From: Gammaproteobacteria bacterium
GTDB lineage: Bacteria > Pseudomonadota > Gammaproteobacteria > Burkholderiales > Burkholderiaceae_C
Assembly (NCBI GenBank): GCA_018828125.1
Contig: JAHJWB010000009.1
Span: 62,001 to 126,000 of the forward strand
Direction: 5' to 3'
Length of the DNA: 64,000 bases
The position numbers and the translations under genes are program-made. The notes below the pieces were generated by a model, which saw nothing but the letters and a program-made list of their open reading frames with translations, did not search any database and had not been told where the DNA came from. Positions 34,038 through 43,094 of this stretch are shown piece after piece (the first letter of the stretch is position 1; every line of letters begins with the position of its first letter).

Positions 34038-34784
34038 TCAGGACCGCTGGCGCATCGCCTCGTACAGGCACACGCCGCTGGCGACCGACACATTCAGGCT
34101 TTCAACCGCGCCCTTCATCGGGATGCTGACCAGCTCGTCGCAAGTCTTGCGTGTGAGCTGGCGCATGCCATCGCCCTCGGCCCCCAGCACCAGGGCGACG
34201 GGGCCTTTCAGGTCGACCTGGTAGATGGTCTTGGGCGCATCGTCGCTGGTGCCGATGCACCAGATGTTGCGCTCCTTGAGTTCGTTCAAGGTGCGCGAGA
34301 GGTTGGTGACCATGAAATACGGCATGGTCTCGGCCGCGCCGCTGGCCACCTTGGCCACGGTGGCGTTGATGCCCACGGCGTGGTCCTTGGGGGCGATCAC
34401 CGCATGCGCGCCCGCACCGTCAGCCACCCGCAGGCAGGCGCCCAGGTTGTGCGGGTCGGTCACGCCGTCGAGCACCAGCAGCAGCGGGTTTTCGACGCCA
34501 GCGGCCTCAAGGTTTTCCAGCAGCTCATCGAGCGAGGTGATCTGCGCCACAGCCTCGACCCGCGCGGCCACGCCCTGATGGCCATGGCTTCCGGCCAGCT
34601 TGGCAATGCGTTCGCTGTCGGCTTCGATCAAGCGGGCACCGGCCTCGCGGGCGCGGTCGAGAAACTGGCGCATGCGGGCGTCGCGCCGCGTGACTTCGTA
34701 ATAAATCTCGATGACGGATTTCGGTGCGGTCTTCAGACGGACACCCACGGCGTGAAAGCCGAAGAGAACTTTGGGGCTGGACAT
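34038..34784 (-). CDS. rlmB: 23S rRNA (guanosine-2251-2'-O)-methyltransferase
   Basis: 248 residues of SPOUT methyltransferase. A substrate-binding N-terminal domain covers about 1-80. The knotted C-terminal domain shows LDGVTDPHNLGACLRVADGA, LVLGAEGDGM and PMKGAVESLNVSVASGVCL, which form the AdoMet site. It methylates G2251 in the peptidyl-transferase P loop of 23S rRNA. The rnr gene often found next to it is absent here. Confidence 0.93.
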   Translation of the reverse strand: MSSPKVLFGFHAVGVRLKTAPKSVIEIYYEVTRRDARMRQFLDRAREAGARLIEADSERIAKLAGSHGHQGVAARVEAVAQITSLDELLENLEAAGVENPLLLVLDGVTDPHNLGACLRVADGAGAHAVIAPKDHAVGINATVAKVASGAAETMPYFMVTNLSRTLNELKERNIWCIGTSDDAPKTIYQVDLKGPVALVLGAEGDGMRQLTRKTCDELVSIPMKGAVESLNVSVASGVCLYEAMRQRS

Positions 34785-34820
34785 GGGGAGGGATTATCCG
34801 CTGCCGGCAAGCACCTGTTT

Positions 34821-34890
34821 AGAAAACTATCAATTTCATAGCTACCAGCGCTTATTGGATAAGCGCTAGAGGCCAAAAACACTCAAAATT
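34821..34890 (+). repeat. Dispersed palindromic repeat, copy 4
   Basis: Reads ACTATCAATTTCATAGCTAC, then CAGCGCTTATTGGATAAGCG and CTAGAGGCCAAAAAC. This is the most complete copy, with the stem AGCGCTTAT / ATAAGCGCT and TTGG between. It lies between rlmB and the ABC ATPase gene, upstream of the first and downstream of the second. Confidence 0.85.
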
Positions 34891-34926
34891 TTGCCGTGCA
34901 TTCGTTGCACGGCTTCACACAGGCGC

Positions 34927-35628
34927 TCAGACCACCCGACCTGCTTCGATGGTGATGCGCCGTTCGCACTGCTCGGCAATGGCGCGGTCATGCGTTACCA
35001 GCACCAGCGTTGTGCCCTGTTCGCGGTTCAGGTCGAACATCAGCTTCATGATGGTTTCGCCGGTCGCAAAGTCGAGGCTGCCGGTCGGCTCGTCGGCCAG
35101 CAACACGGCAGGTTGCACCACAAAAGCCCGCGCCAGCGCAACACGCTGCTGTTCACCGCCCGACAGCACTTTGGGGTAGTGCGACAAACGCTGCCCAAGA
35201 CCCACGCGCGACAGCATGTCGGCGGCGGCTTTGCGGGCATCCCGTCGGTCCGCCAGCTCCAGCGGCAGCATCACGTTTTCCAGTGCGGTGAGGTTGCCCA
35301 TGAGCTGAAAGCTCTGAAACACAAAACCCACCTTCTGGGCGCGCAATGCGGCGCGTGCGTCTTCGTCGATGGCAAAGAGGTCATGGCCGTCAAGGCGCAC
35401 CGTGCCGCGCGTGGGGGTGTCCAGGCCCGCGATGATGGACAGCAAGGTGCTTTTACCCGACCCTGAGGCACCCACAATCGCCGCGGTTTCCCTTGGTGCC
35501 AGGCGGAAATCGATATCCCGCAGAATGTCGAGTGTTCCGGTGGAATCCGTTACCGACTTGAAGACATGCTCCACAGCGATGATGGATGTGGCAGAGGGTG
35601 TCTTGGGCAAGGGGGAGGATTCGGACAT
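34927..35628 (-). CDS. ABC transporter ATP-binding protein (YbbA/LolD type)
   Basis: 233 residues. Walker A is VGASGSGKSTLLS, the Q loop FVFQSFQL, the signature LSGGEQQRVALARA and Walker B VLLADEPTG. It belongs to the MacB/LolD/YbbA branch, which drives extraction or export rather than import. In E. coli ybbA is also divergent from tesA, as here. The partner permease (ybbP) is not next to this gene. The start MSESSPLP is chosen; AAAGAG precedes it. Confidence 0.88.
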   Translation of the reverse strand: MSESSPLPKTPSATSIIAVEHVFKSVTDSTGTLDILRDIDFRLAPRETAAIVGASGSGKSTLLSIIAGLDTPTRGTVRLDGHDLFAIDEDARAALRAQKVGFVFQSFQLMGNLTALENVMLPLELADRRDARKAAADMLSRVGLGQRLSHYPKVLSGGEQQRVALARAFVVQPAVLLADEPTGSLDFATGETIMKLMFDLNREQGTTLVLVTHDRAIAEQCERRITIEAGRVV

Positions 35629-35643
35629 GAAAGGCTCTTTACT

Positions 35644-36327
35644 TTGATTCGATATCTGCAACGGCGCCACTTTATCCTGAGCGCCTCTATCGGGCTTCTG
35701 GTGGGGCTTTCAGCGCCCCACGCCATGGCCCAGACAACTGCCAAGGCAGCGACCACGACACCGGCGCGCGAACCCGTGATTCTGGTGCTGGGCGATTCAC
35801 TCAGTGCTGAATATGGATTGGCTCGGGGCACTGGCTGGGTGGCCCTGCTGGAAAAGCAGTTGGCGCAGGACAAGCTAAACGCCACAGTGGTCAACGCCAG
35901 TGTGAGCGGCGAGACCACGTCAGGCGGCCGATCGCGCCTCGCAGCACTGCTGGCGCAGCACAAGCCCAGCCATGTGGTGATCGAACTGGGGGGCAATGAT
36001 GCGTTGCGGGGACTGCCGCTTAAAAACACGGAAGAGAACTTGACCGCCATGACGCAGTCGGCACAAAAGGCCGGGGCCAAGGTCTTGCTGGTGGGGATGC
36101 AGGTGCCGCCCAACTATGGAACGGACTACGCCAACCGGTTTGCTGACCTGTTTACCGCCGTGGCAAAAGCCCAGAAGGCCGCTGTGGTGCCCTTCTTTCT
36201 GAAGGGCGTGGCCGACGGGCCCGACCCGACCCGTCTGTTCCAGCCTGACCGCATTCACCCGCGCGCCGAGGCGCATCCGCAAATGCTGGCCAATGTATGG
36301 CCGGAACTGAAAAAAATGCTGCGCTGA
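35644..36327 (+). CDS. tesA: TesA-like arylesterase / lysophospholipase
   Basis: About 227 residues. A signal peptide (about 1-28, ends HAMAQ) precedes the SGNH hydrolase blocks: VLGDSLSAEYG with the catalytic Ser, ELGGNDALRG, and DRIHPRAEAH with Asp and His. The periplasmic enzyme hydrolyses acyl-CoA, lysophospholipids and aryl esters. The likely start is TTG at 35644 with AAAGG before it. Longer in-frame ATG starts would run into the divergent ABC gene. Confidence 0.88.
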   Translation: MIRYLQRRHFILSASIGLLVGLSAPHAMAQTTAKAATTTPAREPVILVLGDSLSAEYGLARGTGWVALLEKQLAQDKLNATVVNASVSGETTSGGRSRLAALLAQHKPSHVVIELGGNDALRGLPLKNTEENLTAMTQSAQKAGAKVLLVGMQVPPNYGTDYANRFADLFTAVAKAQKAAVVPFFLKGVADGPDPTRLFQPDRIHPRAEAHPQMLANVWPELKKMLR

Positions 36328-36330
36328 AAC

Positions 36331-36525
36331 TCAGGCGCCGGGAGCGCCTGGAGCCTGGTCTGGGGCAGCTGAGTCGCCGGTGGGTTGACCGTCCGCAGGC
36401 TGATCTTCTCCTTGCGGATCGTCTGGCCTGCGCGGTGTTGTTTTGGAGCGCAGCTTCTCTTCCTTTTTTTTCTTTTTGGCGAGTTCGCGCTGGCGTTTTT
36501 CGTATCCGTAGTTGGGTGTTGCCAA
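36331..36525 (-). CDS. Small conserved basic protein (64 aa)
   Basis: 64 residues starting MATPNYGYEKRQRELAKKKK. A strongly basic helix is followed by a Pro/Asp/Gln-rich disordered tail. AGGAAG lies 8 bases before ATG. I recognise it as a small uncharacterised protein widespread in Burkholderiales. The basic helix could bind nucleic acid (inference). Its stop is 3 bases from the tesA stop, so the two genes converge. Confidence 0.72.
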   Translation of the reverse strand: MATPNYGYEKRQRELAKKKKKEEKLRSKTTPRRPDDPQGEDQPADGQPTGDSAAPDQAPGAPGA

Positions 36526-36590
36526 GGTAATTGCTTCCTGAAGTAGAGACTCACTGTAACAGCATGGACTTTTGGAACCGCACTACGCGG

Positions 36591-37430
36591 TCATGCTGCC
36601 GCGGGTGGCAATGGGGTGACGGAGGCCCGGTACGCATGCCAGCTGGCAAAGCCCAGCACGGGTCCTGCCAAAAGCAGCCCCACACCCCAGAACCAGAGTG
36701 AAACGGCCACGGTGCCGGTGATGAGCGCGCCCCACAGCAGCATGACGGCGGGGTTCTCAAGCACCACCCGCACACTGGTGATGCCTGCGGTCAATGCGTC
36801 GGTGTCACGGTCCAGAATCATTGGAATGGATACGACGGACGTGGAAAACACCAACGCCGCAAACGCACCACCCACCAGGGCGTATACCGCCACAAAGCTC
36901 CAGTTCTGCGGATTGAAAATTGCCTGCAGAACGCCTGTGGTCGATGGCATGCCGGTGTTGAAGAACACCGCAAACACCACCAGTGAGGCCCGGCCCCACA
37001 GCAGCTCCAGCACCACCAGCACCAGAACCAGCATGCCCATGCTGCCCATGTGACTGTCCCAGCATGTGAGTGACTCACTCAGTTGGGGCTTCAAGCCTGC
37101 CTCGCGCCTACGGCTGGTGTCATACAAACCCATGGCCAGAAACGGCCCCACCAGCAAACAACCGCTGGCGAGCGACATCGCATATTCGGGTTTGGTGCGA
37201 AAAACCCAGCCCAGTACCAGCGCCATGCACCAAAAGCACACACCGTAAAACACGGCAATACCTGGCGCCGCACGCACGTCTAACAGGCCTTTTGCCAGCC
37301 AGCGAAACGGGTCTGCCAACCGAAGCGGTTGCAGCGTGACGGGCGCACCCGGCTCTTTCTGCGGGATGGATGACGGGAGAGCGTCAACCGGATCAGACAC
37401 CAAAGGTGTGGGGTTAGGGGTGTCGGACAT
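36591..37430 (-). CDS. DUF2189 / BPSS1780-type membrane protein
   Basis: About 279 residues. A Pro-rich cytoplasmic start of about 45 residues (PLRLADPFRWLAKGLLDVRA) is followed by six hydrophobic helices. The stretch GLYDTSRRREAGLKP after the second helix is typical of the DUF2189 family. The function is unknown. The start MSDTPNPT is preferred over one 12 codons upstream, though neither has a strong ribosome site. Confidence 0.78.
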   Translation of the reverse strand: MSDTPNPTPLVSDPVDALPSSIPQKEPGAPVTLQPLRLADPFRWLAKGLLDVRAAPGIAVFYGVCFWCMALVLGWVFRTKPEYAMSLASGCLLVGPFLAMGLYDTSRRREAGLKPQLSESLTCWDSHMGSMGMLVLVLVVLELLWGRASLVVFAVFFNTGMPSTTGVLQAIFNPQNWSFVAVYALVGGAFAALVFSTSVVSIPMILDRDTDALTAGITSVRVVLENPAVMLLWGALITGTVAVSLWFWGVGLLLAGPVLGFASWHAYRASVTPLPPAAA

Positions 37431-37580
37431 GCAGGCGGTGGTTGGGAAGTGGTTGGCAGCAGGCAATCAGCTACCTCTCACACTAAGCCACGCACCGACA
37501 GGGCGCCACTGAGGAAACTACCACTTTGACGGCAGAAACGAGGCGCGCGCGGCATAGCAGGCCCCGTTTCTTGACCAGCA

Positions 37581-38819
37581 TCAAGTCGGAGAGAAAGCGC
37601 GCTCCATGGCCTGCTGCAAATCCCGGCGCAGGTCTTCCACGGACTCAAGCCCGATCGAAAACCGCACCAGCGTGCCGGGCTTGAGGTGTGATGAAGGCCG
37701 GGCGCGCATGCTGGCCAGCTGGTAGGGCACAACGAGGCTCATGGGGCCACCCCAGCTATAGCCGAGCTTGAACAGACGCAAACTGTCGCAGAACAGATCC
37801 ACTTGGTCCTGGTTGTAGCGCGCGTCAATCATCACGCTGAATAATCCCGCTGCAGCCCCCGCCCCCCCCTGCGCAGCCCCACACAAGGCCTTCCAGTGGT
37901 CATGGCCCGGCGAACCCGCCAGTGCAGGATGCAGAACCTGCGCAATGGCAGGCTGCTGCTGCATCCACAACGCCAGCGCGCGTGCAGCTTCGTCATGGGC
38001 GCGATAGCGCAGGCCGATGCTGGGCAAAGAGCGCAACACCGCCTCGGCGTCGTTCACGCCGACGCCCAAGCCCAAACGCATGTGGGTGAGCTTGATCTTC
38101 ATGTGCAGCGCCAGATCCCGCGTGATCACGCTGCCCATCAACACATCACCGCCGCCGCTGGGGTATTTGGTCAGGGCATGGGCCGAAATGTCCACTCCCA
38201 GGCTACCGTTCCCAGTCAGGTCGAAGGGCGCAAACGCCAGCCCTGCACCCCAAGTGTTGTCAAGGGCTGTGGTAATGCCCCGCGCCCGGCAAATTCGCAC
38301 CTGCTCACACAGGTCCGGAAACTCCATGGTGACGGAACCGGGGGCCTCCAGCCACACAAGCTTGGTCGCGGGTGTGATGCGGGCTGCCAGATCGGCAGCG
38401 TCCAGGGGGTCGTACAACACATGGGTGATGCCAAACCGCGCGAGCTCCCCATTCGCCAAGTCCTTGCTGGGCCCGTAGGCGTTGTCGGGGATGAGCACCT
38501 CGTCGCCGGGCTTCAACAGTGCCAGCGCCACATTGGCGATGGCCGCGAGCCCACTGGGAACCAGCACGCACTGCAGGCCGCCTTCCAGCGTACACAAGCG
38601 CTCTTCCAGAATGAACGTGGTGGGTGTGCCGTGCAACCCATAGGTGTAGCCACTCTTGTCCTTCCAATCCCGCCTGCGCATGGCGGCCACACTGGGAAAG
38701 ATGACGGTCGATGCCTTGTAAACCCCCGGTTGCGGCGCGGCAAAACCAGCAGGCGGAAGGTAGTCGTGGTGGACGATACGGGTGGCGAGGTCAGTGTCGA
38801 GATCTTTCATGCCGGGCAT
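37581..38819 (-). CDS. metC: Cystathionine beta-lyase
   Basis: 412 residues of Cys/Met-metabolism PLP enzyme. The PLP lysine is in SAHALTKYPSGGGDVLMGS, the Tyr/Arg phosphate contact in SGYTYGLHGTPTT, and LDNTWGAGLAF holds the cofactor Asp. The pattern HALTKY and the lack of a gamma-family GG loop favour MetC, which splits cystathionine into homocysteine, pyruvate and ammonia. Start at 38819 or 38810 (MKDLDTD). No ribosome site is visible, and a 14-bp hairpin stands 5 bases upstream. Confidence 0.87.
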   Translation of the reverse strand: MPGMKDLDTDLATRIVHHDYLPPAGFAAPQPGVYKASTVIFPSVAAMRRRDWKDKSGYTYGLHGTPTTFILEERLCTLEGGLQCVLVPSGLAAIANVALALLKPGDEVLIPDNAYGPSKDLANGELARFGITHVLYDPLDAADLAARITPATKLVWLEAPGSVTMEFPDLCEQVRICRARGITTALDNTWGAGLAFAPFDLTGNGSLGVDISAHALTKYPSGGGDVLMGSVITRDLALHMKIKLTHMRLGLGVGVNDAEAVLRSLPSIGLRYRAHDEAARALALWMQQQPAIAQVLHPALAGSPGHDHWKALCGAAQGGAGAAAGLFSVMIDARYNQDQVDLFCDSLRLFKLGYSWGGPMSLVVPYQLASMRARPSSHLKPGTLVRFSIGLESVEDLRRDLQQAMERAFSPT

Positions 38820-38824
38820 GTTAG

Positions 38825-38856
38825 CGCGCCGCCCAGGGCGAACCCTGGGCGGCGCG
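38825..38856. terminator. 14-bp perfect GC hairpin upstream of metC
   Basis: CGCGCCGCCCAGGG-CGAA-CCCTGGGCGGCGCG. The loop is CGAA, and TTTG follows on the plus side. By position it could terminate the leftward BON-domain gene, but there is no T run in that direction. It ends 5 bases before the annotated metC start and so occupies the place of a ribosome site. Confidence 0.55.
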
Positions 38857-38888
38857 TTTGTAGTACCCGGTCATGAAAAACTCAGGTG

Positions 38889-39380
38889 TTAGCTAGCGGT
38901 TACCACCAGTTGGTTATTGACAGAGGTCACGCCCTCCACGGCCTTGGCGATGGTTTCTGCGCGGTCACGTGCCACAGTCGTAGGAGCTGGACCATTCAAG
39001 GTCACCTTGCCATCTACCGTATCCACATTGATCTTAAGCGCGCTCAAGTCAGGATCCTTGGCCAAGCTGGCGTTGACCCGGGCAGTGATGGTGGCGTCAT
39101 CAATGGCCTCCATGGCGCTGTTGGCCGCGTTTTTGGTTGCAGATTCTGCGCTTGCAGCACCCTGCTCCATCTTGGTCTCAGCGCTCTGCATTGCGCTGGA
39201 GGTGTTGGCACGCGCTTCAGCAGCGGCTTGTTCCGTTTTCTCTACAGCAGAGTCCAGCCGTTGACCCACTGTGGGATCTTCGGTTTTGCCACAGGCGGCC
39301 AAACCCAAAGCCAGCGCACTGACGGCGAGGATGCTGACGACACGGTGGGCGGGACGGTGGGAAATTTCAGGGGTGTTCAT
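38889..39380 (-). CDS. BON-domain lipoprotein
   Basis: 163 residues. The lipobox is in LALGLAACGK, near residue 30. An Ala/Glu-rich coiled stretch (about 40-90) leads to a BON domain (about 95-160) with ITARVNASLAKDPDLSALKI and VKVTLNGPA-type motifs. BON proteins such as OsmY and DolP sit in the periplasm or outer membrane and bind phospholipid. AAGGAG precedes ATG. Response to envelope or osmotic stress is inferred from the family. Confidence 0.85.
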   Translation of the reverse strand: MNTPEISHRPAHRVVSILAVSALALGLAACGKTEDPTVGQRLDSAVEKTEQAAAEARANTSSAMQSAETKMEQGAASAESATKNAANSAMEAIDDATITARVNASLAKDPDLSALKINVDTVDGKVTLNGPAPTTVARDRAETIAKAVEGVTSVNNQLVVTAS

Positions 39381-39565
39381 TGCGGTTACTCCTTGCGGTT
39401 GAAACATGAGCTCACTGTAGGCAGCGCCGCATGCCGCCAGGGTCGGACGTGGCCGAAGTCGCTGTAGGACGGTGACCCCGGCGCCCATTGCTCCCATATG
39501 CCGCATGCGGACAGGGCAGCCTCCGCATTCGAGCCGGGGGGCGTGTGAGGCGCGACAATTGCGAG

Positions 39566-41254
39566 ATGTCACTGTCTTCGCTCTCTCGCTGGCTTCCGTT
39601 TCTTGCCTGGCCTCGGCCCGACCGTGCCCTGATCCAGGGAGAGTTCTGGGCCGGCATGACCGTTGGGCTGATGCTGGTGCCGCAAGGTGTGGCCTACGCC
39701 GCGCTGGCTGGCATGCCGCTGATCACCGGCATTTATGCTTCCTTGATACCCGCATTGGTGGCCGTGCTGTTCAGTTCGTCCACCCGACTGGGGGTGGGTC
39801 CCACGGCCCTGACGAGTCTGTTGATTGGAGCGTCCCTCACCGGCCTGGCTGAGCCCGGCAGTGCTCAATGGGTGGCGTTGGCCGCCTGGATGGCGCTGAT
39901 GTCCGGAGCGCTGCAGCTGGTGATGGGCCTGGCGCGATTTGGCTGGCTGCTCAATTTGGTCACATCGCCCGTGCTCAGCGGCTTCACGCAGGCAGCGGCG
40001 CTGCTCATCCTGGGGTCGCAATTGGGCGCATTGACGGGGCTTCGTGCATCCGATTGGGGTGCGCTGCTGTCGACGCCATCCCCAGGGCTCTTTGACCTTA
40101 CCGCAGCCGCGTTCGGACTGGGGAGTCTTGTGCTGCTTATGCTGGCTCGCCGCTGGCGCCCCAACTTCCCTGCGGCCATCATTGTGGTGGGCGCTGCAGG
40201 TGCGTTGAGCTGGGCGCTGGGCTACGCCGATGCCGGTGGTGCCGTGGTGGGCGCGCTTCCGTCAGGCCTGCCTGCGCTCTACTGGCCCGGGATGCTGCCG
40301 TGGTCCGGGTTCTCTGCTCTCGTGATGCCCGTGCTGGTGGTCACGCTGGTGAGTTTTCTGGAGACAGCGTCGAGCGCCAAGGTCGAAAGCCAGCGGTCAG
40401 GTGAACAATGGAACGAGAACCAGGACCTGATCGGCCAAGGTCTCGCCAAAATCAGCAGCGGCCTGGTGGGCAGCTTTGCCACCAGCGCATCGTTCTCTCG
40501 CTCCGCCATCAACCTTTATGCGGGCGCCAAAAGTGGCTGGGCCACCCTGTTTGCGATCAGTCTGGTGCTGGTGGTGTTGCTCTGGCTCACGCCAGCGCTG
40601 TACCACGTGCCTCAATCGGTGCTGGCTGCCGTGGTGGTCACAGCCGTGACCAGCCTCATCAAGCCCGGCACGCTGTTGCGGCTGTGGAAGGTGTCGAGGG
40701 TGGAGGCCATTATCGGCGGAGTCACCTTTGCGCTGACGCTTGCCACGGCACCCCGGATGTACTGGGGCGTGCTGGTGGGCCTGCTGATGAACCTGAGCCA
40801 CTTCTTGTATCAGCGGCTGCACCCTCGCATCATCGAAGTCAGCCTGCACCCCGACGGCAGCATGCGCGACCGCCATCTGTGGCACCTGCCGCCGCTCGCG
40901 CCCCGGCTGCTGGCATTGCGCATGGACGCCGAACTGGACTTTGCGTCTGCCAGCGCCCTGGAGCGTCGCGTGACCAGTCACCTCGCAGATCATCCGGACG
41001 TGGTGCATCTGTGCCTGCTGGCCCAGCCCATTAACCGCATCGACGTGACAGGCGTTGAAACCTTTGCGCAGCTGCTGGCTCTCATGCAATCGAGGGGAGG
41101 CACTTTGCACCTGAGCGGCCTGAAACTGCCAGTGGAGCAGGTGCTCCGGCAAGCCGGGCTTCTGGCACCCCATTCGGGCCTGGCGATGTACCGCACCGAT
41201 AACGATGCGCTGCTGGCGTTGCAGCAGCTCCCCGAGCCAGTCGCGCGGGTGTAG
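39566..41254 (+). CDS. SulP-family anion transporter with STAS domain
   Basis: 562 residues. It has ten or more membrane helices with the SulP signatures MTVGLMLVPQGVAYAALAGM and TGIYASLIPALVAVLFSSS. The C-terminal STAS domain (about 450-560) contains RIDVTGVETFAQLL. The family imports sulfate, bicarbonate or dicarboxylates with proton or sodium. The substrate is not clear; no cysteine biosynthesis or carbonic anhydrase gene is adjacent. The start MSLSSLSRW is preferred over an ATG 26 codons upstream. Confidence 0.9.
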   Translation: MSLSSLSRWLPFLAWPRPDRALIQGEFWAGMTVGLMLVPQGVAYAALAGMPLITGIYASLIPALVAVLFSSSTRLGVGPTALTSLLIGASLTGLAEPGSAQWVALAAWMALMSGALQLVMGLARFGWLLNLVTSPVLSGFTQAAALLILGSQLGALTGLRASDWGALLSTPSPGLFDLTAAAFGLGSLVLLMLARRWRPNFPAAIIVVGAAGALSWALGYADAGGAVVGALPSGLPALYWPGMLPWSGFSALVMPVLVVTLVSFLETASSAKVESQRSGEQWNENQDLIGQGLAKISSGLVGSFATSASFSRSAINLYAGAKSGWATLFAISLVLVVLLWLTPALYHVPQSVLAAVVVTAVTSLIKPGTLLRLWKVSRVEAIIGGVTFALTLATAPRMYWGVLVGLLMNLSHFLYQRLHPRIIEVSLHPDGSMRDRHLWHLPPLAPRLLALRMDAELDFASASALERRVTSHLADHPDVVHLCLLAQPINRIDVTGVETFAQLLALMQSRGGTLHLSGLKLPVEQVLRQAGLLAPHSGLAMYRTDNDALLALQQLPEPVARV

Positions 41255-41359
41255 TGGACGGGTCCAGCGCGCAGGGTGCCCGGGTTTAACCTATATCCTT
41301 TGCTGGCGCTGTTCTTGCAAGTGCACTGGTACACTTAACCAACTTTTTTTGCTCTATTT

Positions 41360-42133
41360 GTGTCTGATTCTGCGGCCTCCCATCTTGTAGATCTGCGCGA
41401 CCTCCGCCTGGATACTGCACACGCACTGGTGGCCCAGGCCGGCGGCAGCGAAGCAGCATTGCACCGCGAGGTGCCTTCGCACTACCTGCAGAGCCTGATC
41501 GACGGCCTGTGCGAGCTTTCCCTCAAAGATCCCCTGACTGGCTTGGCCAACCGCAGGCACTTTCGCGCCGTGCTGGAGCGCGAAATCGATCGCGTGACCC
41601 GTTCGGGCGAGGCCGCCTTGCTGCTCATGCTGGACATCGATCACTTCAAAAAGGTGAACGACACCCACGGCCATCTGGCGGGTGATGTGGTGCTGCAGTC
41701 GGTGGCGCGCACGCTGGCGGCCTGCGTTCGCCCCATGGACACCCTGGCGCGCTATGGCGGTGAGGAGTTTGCTGTGGTGCTACCCGCTTGCCAGGCCGCT
41801 TTTGGCCGTGTGGTGGCCGAGCGCATTCGGCGTGCAGTGGCCAACACGCCCATCCGGATTTCCCCCTCGGTGGAGTTGAATGTGTCAATCAGCATTGGCG
41901 GCGCCTTCGCTATGCAATGGATCCGGTCCACCACCTTGCTGTGGACCGATCGTGCCGACCACCAGCTTTACCAGGCCAAGGCGGCCGGCCGCAACCGTGT
42001 CAGCCTCGAGGAGCAACCCGACAGCACCGTCAGTGCCGAAGAGAAAAGCCTGTTGTTTGGCCCGCTCTACACCCCCTCGGGTTGGGGCGACCTGCCTCCG
42101 CTGGACCCTGGTCCAACAGGCAGCGCCTACTGA
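41360..42133 (+). CDS. GGDEF diguanylate cyclase
   Basis: 257 residues, GTG start. A short N-terminal helical region of about 60 residues precedes GGDEF (about 65-225). The active loop is ARYGGEEFAVVL and the inhibitory motif RPMD precedes it by five residues. It is a soluble, probably constitutive or partner-controlled cyclase. It ends 7 bases before the FlhG/MinD-like gene, suggesting co-transcription and a link to polar or flagellar control (inference). Confidence 0.87.
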   Translation: MSDSAASHLVDLRDLRLDTAHALVAQAGGSEAALHREVPSHYLQSLIDGLCELSLKDPLTGLANRRHFRAVLEREIDRVTRSGEAALLLMLDIDHFKKVNDTHGHLAGDVVLQSVARTLAACVRPMDTLARYGGEEFAVVLPACQAAFGRVVAERIRRAVANTPIRISPSVELNVSISIGGAFAMQWIRSTTLLWTDRADHQLYQAKAAGRNRVSLEEQPDSTVSAEEKSLLFGPLYTPSGWGDLPPLDPGPTGSAY

Positions 42134-42140
42134 AAGTTAG

Positions 42141-42998
42141 ATGATGAGCGACGCGCTGTCCCCCCCACCCACTTCGCCAGCCACCCCTGCTGGTCCCGCC
42201 ACACCCTCGGCCCCTGGCGCCACGGGTGCCCGCATCATTGCGGTCACCAGCGGCAAGGGCGGCGTGGGCAAAACCTTTGTGTCTGCCAACCTCGCAGCCG
42301 CACTCACACGACGTGGCCAGCGTGTGCTGGTGCTCGACGCCGACCTTGGCCTCGCTAATCTGGATGTGGTGCTGAACCTGCACCCCAAGATCACTTTGCA
42401 CGACGTGTTTACCGGCAAAGCTTCGCTGGAAGACGCAGTCATATTGGCGCCCGGCGGCTTTGACGTGCTGCTGGCCGGTTCCGGCATGGTGGAGTATTCG
42501 CGCCTGACGCCCGAGGTACGCAACCAGTTTCTCAGCGTCATTCAGGCCCTTACCCCCCGCTATGACGTGGTGCTGCTCGACACCGGCGCCGGCATTTCGG
42601 ACGTGGTGCTGTTCTCGATCTCGCTGGCCTCTGAAGTGCTGATCGTGGCCACGCCCGAGCCGACCTCGCTGACCGATGCCTATGCCGCGATCAAGGTGCT
42701 GGCCATGCAGCAAAAACGCCAGCATGTGCGCATGGTCATCAACCAGGCCGCACGCCCGGGCGATGGCCGCGCCATCACCAGCCAGTTGCAACAGGTGCTG
42801 GACCGCTTTGTCACCACGGAGTCGGGCCGCCCCATGCGCCTGATTCACATGGGCGACATCCCGGCCGATCCATCGGTGCGCGATGCCGTCATGCGCCGCC
42901 AGTTGCTGCTGTTGCAAACCCCCGGCTGCCCCGCAGCCCTGGCAATTGCGCAGTTGGCCAACAAGATCGAATCCACGCTGCTGACGCCCGCTGCGTGA
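42141..42998 (+). CDS. MinD/ParA-family ATPase (FlhG/YlxH-like)
   Basis: 285 residues. A Pro/Ala-rich lead of about 28 residues precedes the deviant Walker A TSGKGGVGKTFVSANLA. Switch I is LDADLGLANLDVVL and Walker B is DVVLLDTGAGISD. The phrase LGLANLDVVLNL is typical of FlhG/YlxH, which set flagellar number, rather than MinD. No flagellar genes are in view, so the cellular role is inferred. It follows the GGDEF gene closely. Confidence 0.85.
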   Translation: MMSDALSPPPTSPATPAGPATPSAPGATGARIIAVTSGKGGVGKTFVSANLAAALTRRGQRVLVLDADLGLANLDVVLNLHPKITLHDVFTGKASLEDAVILAPGGFDVLLAGSGMVEYSRLTPEVRNQFLSVIQALTPRYDVVLLDTGAGISDVVLFSISLASEVLIVATPEPTSLTDAYAAIKVLAMQQKRQHVRMVINQAARPGDGRAITSQLQQVLDRFVTTESGRPMRLIHMGDIPADPSVRDAVMRRQLLLLQTPGCPAALAIAQLANKIESTLLTPAA

Positions 42999-43057
42999 CA
43001 TTCTCCTAGACCCTCCTTCGGGCGACCCCCGTGGCGCCTCGAGGTTGACAGATCAAC

Positions 43058-43090
43058 AGGCCCGCCAGCGGGCCTTTGTGCATTTTTTAA
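43058..43090 (+). terminator. Rho-independent terminator
   Basis: AGGCCCGC-CA-GCGGGCCT (43058-43075) is followed by TTTGTGCATTTTTT. It should end the GGDEF/FlhG-like transcript just before the GTG start of trhO. Confidence 0.8.
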
Positions 43091-43094
43091 CGCC

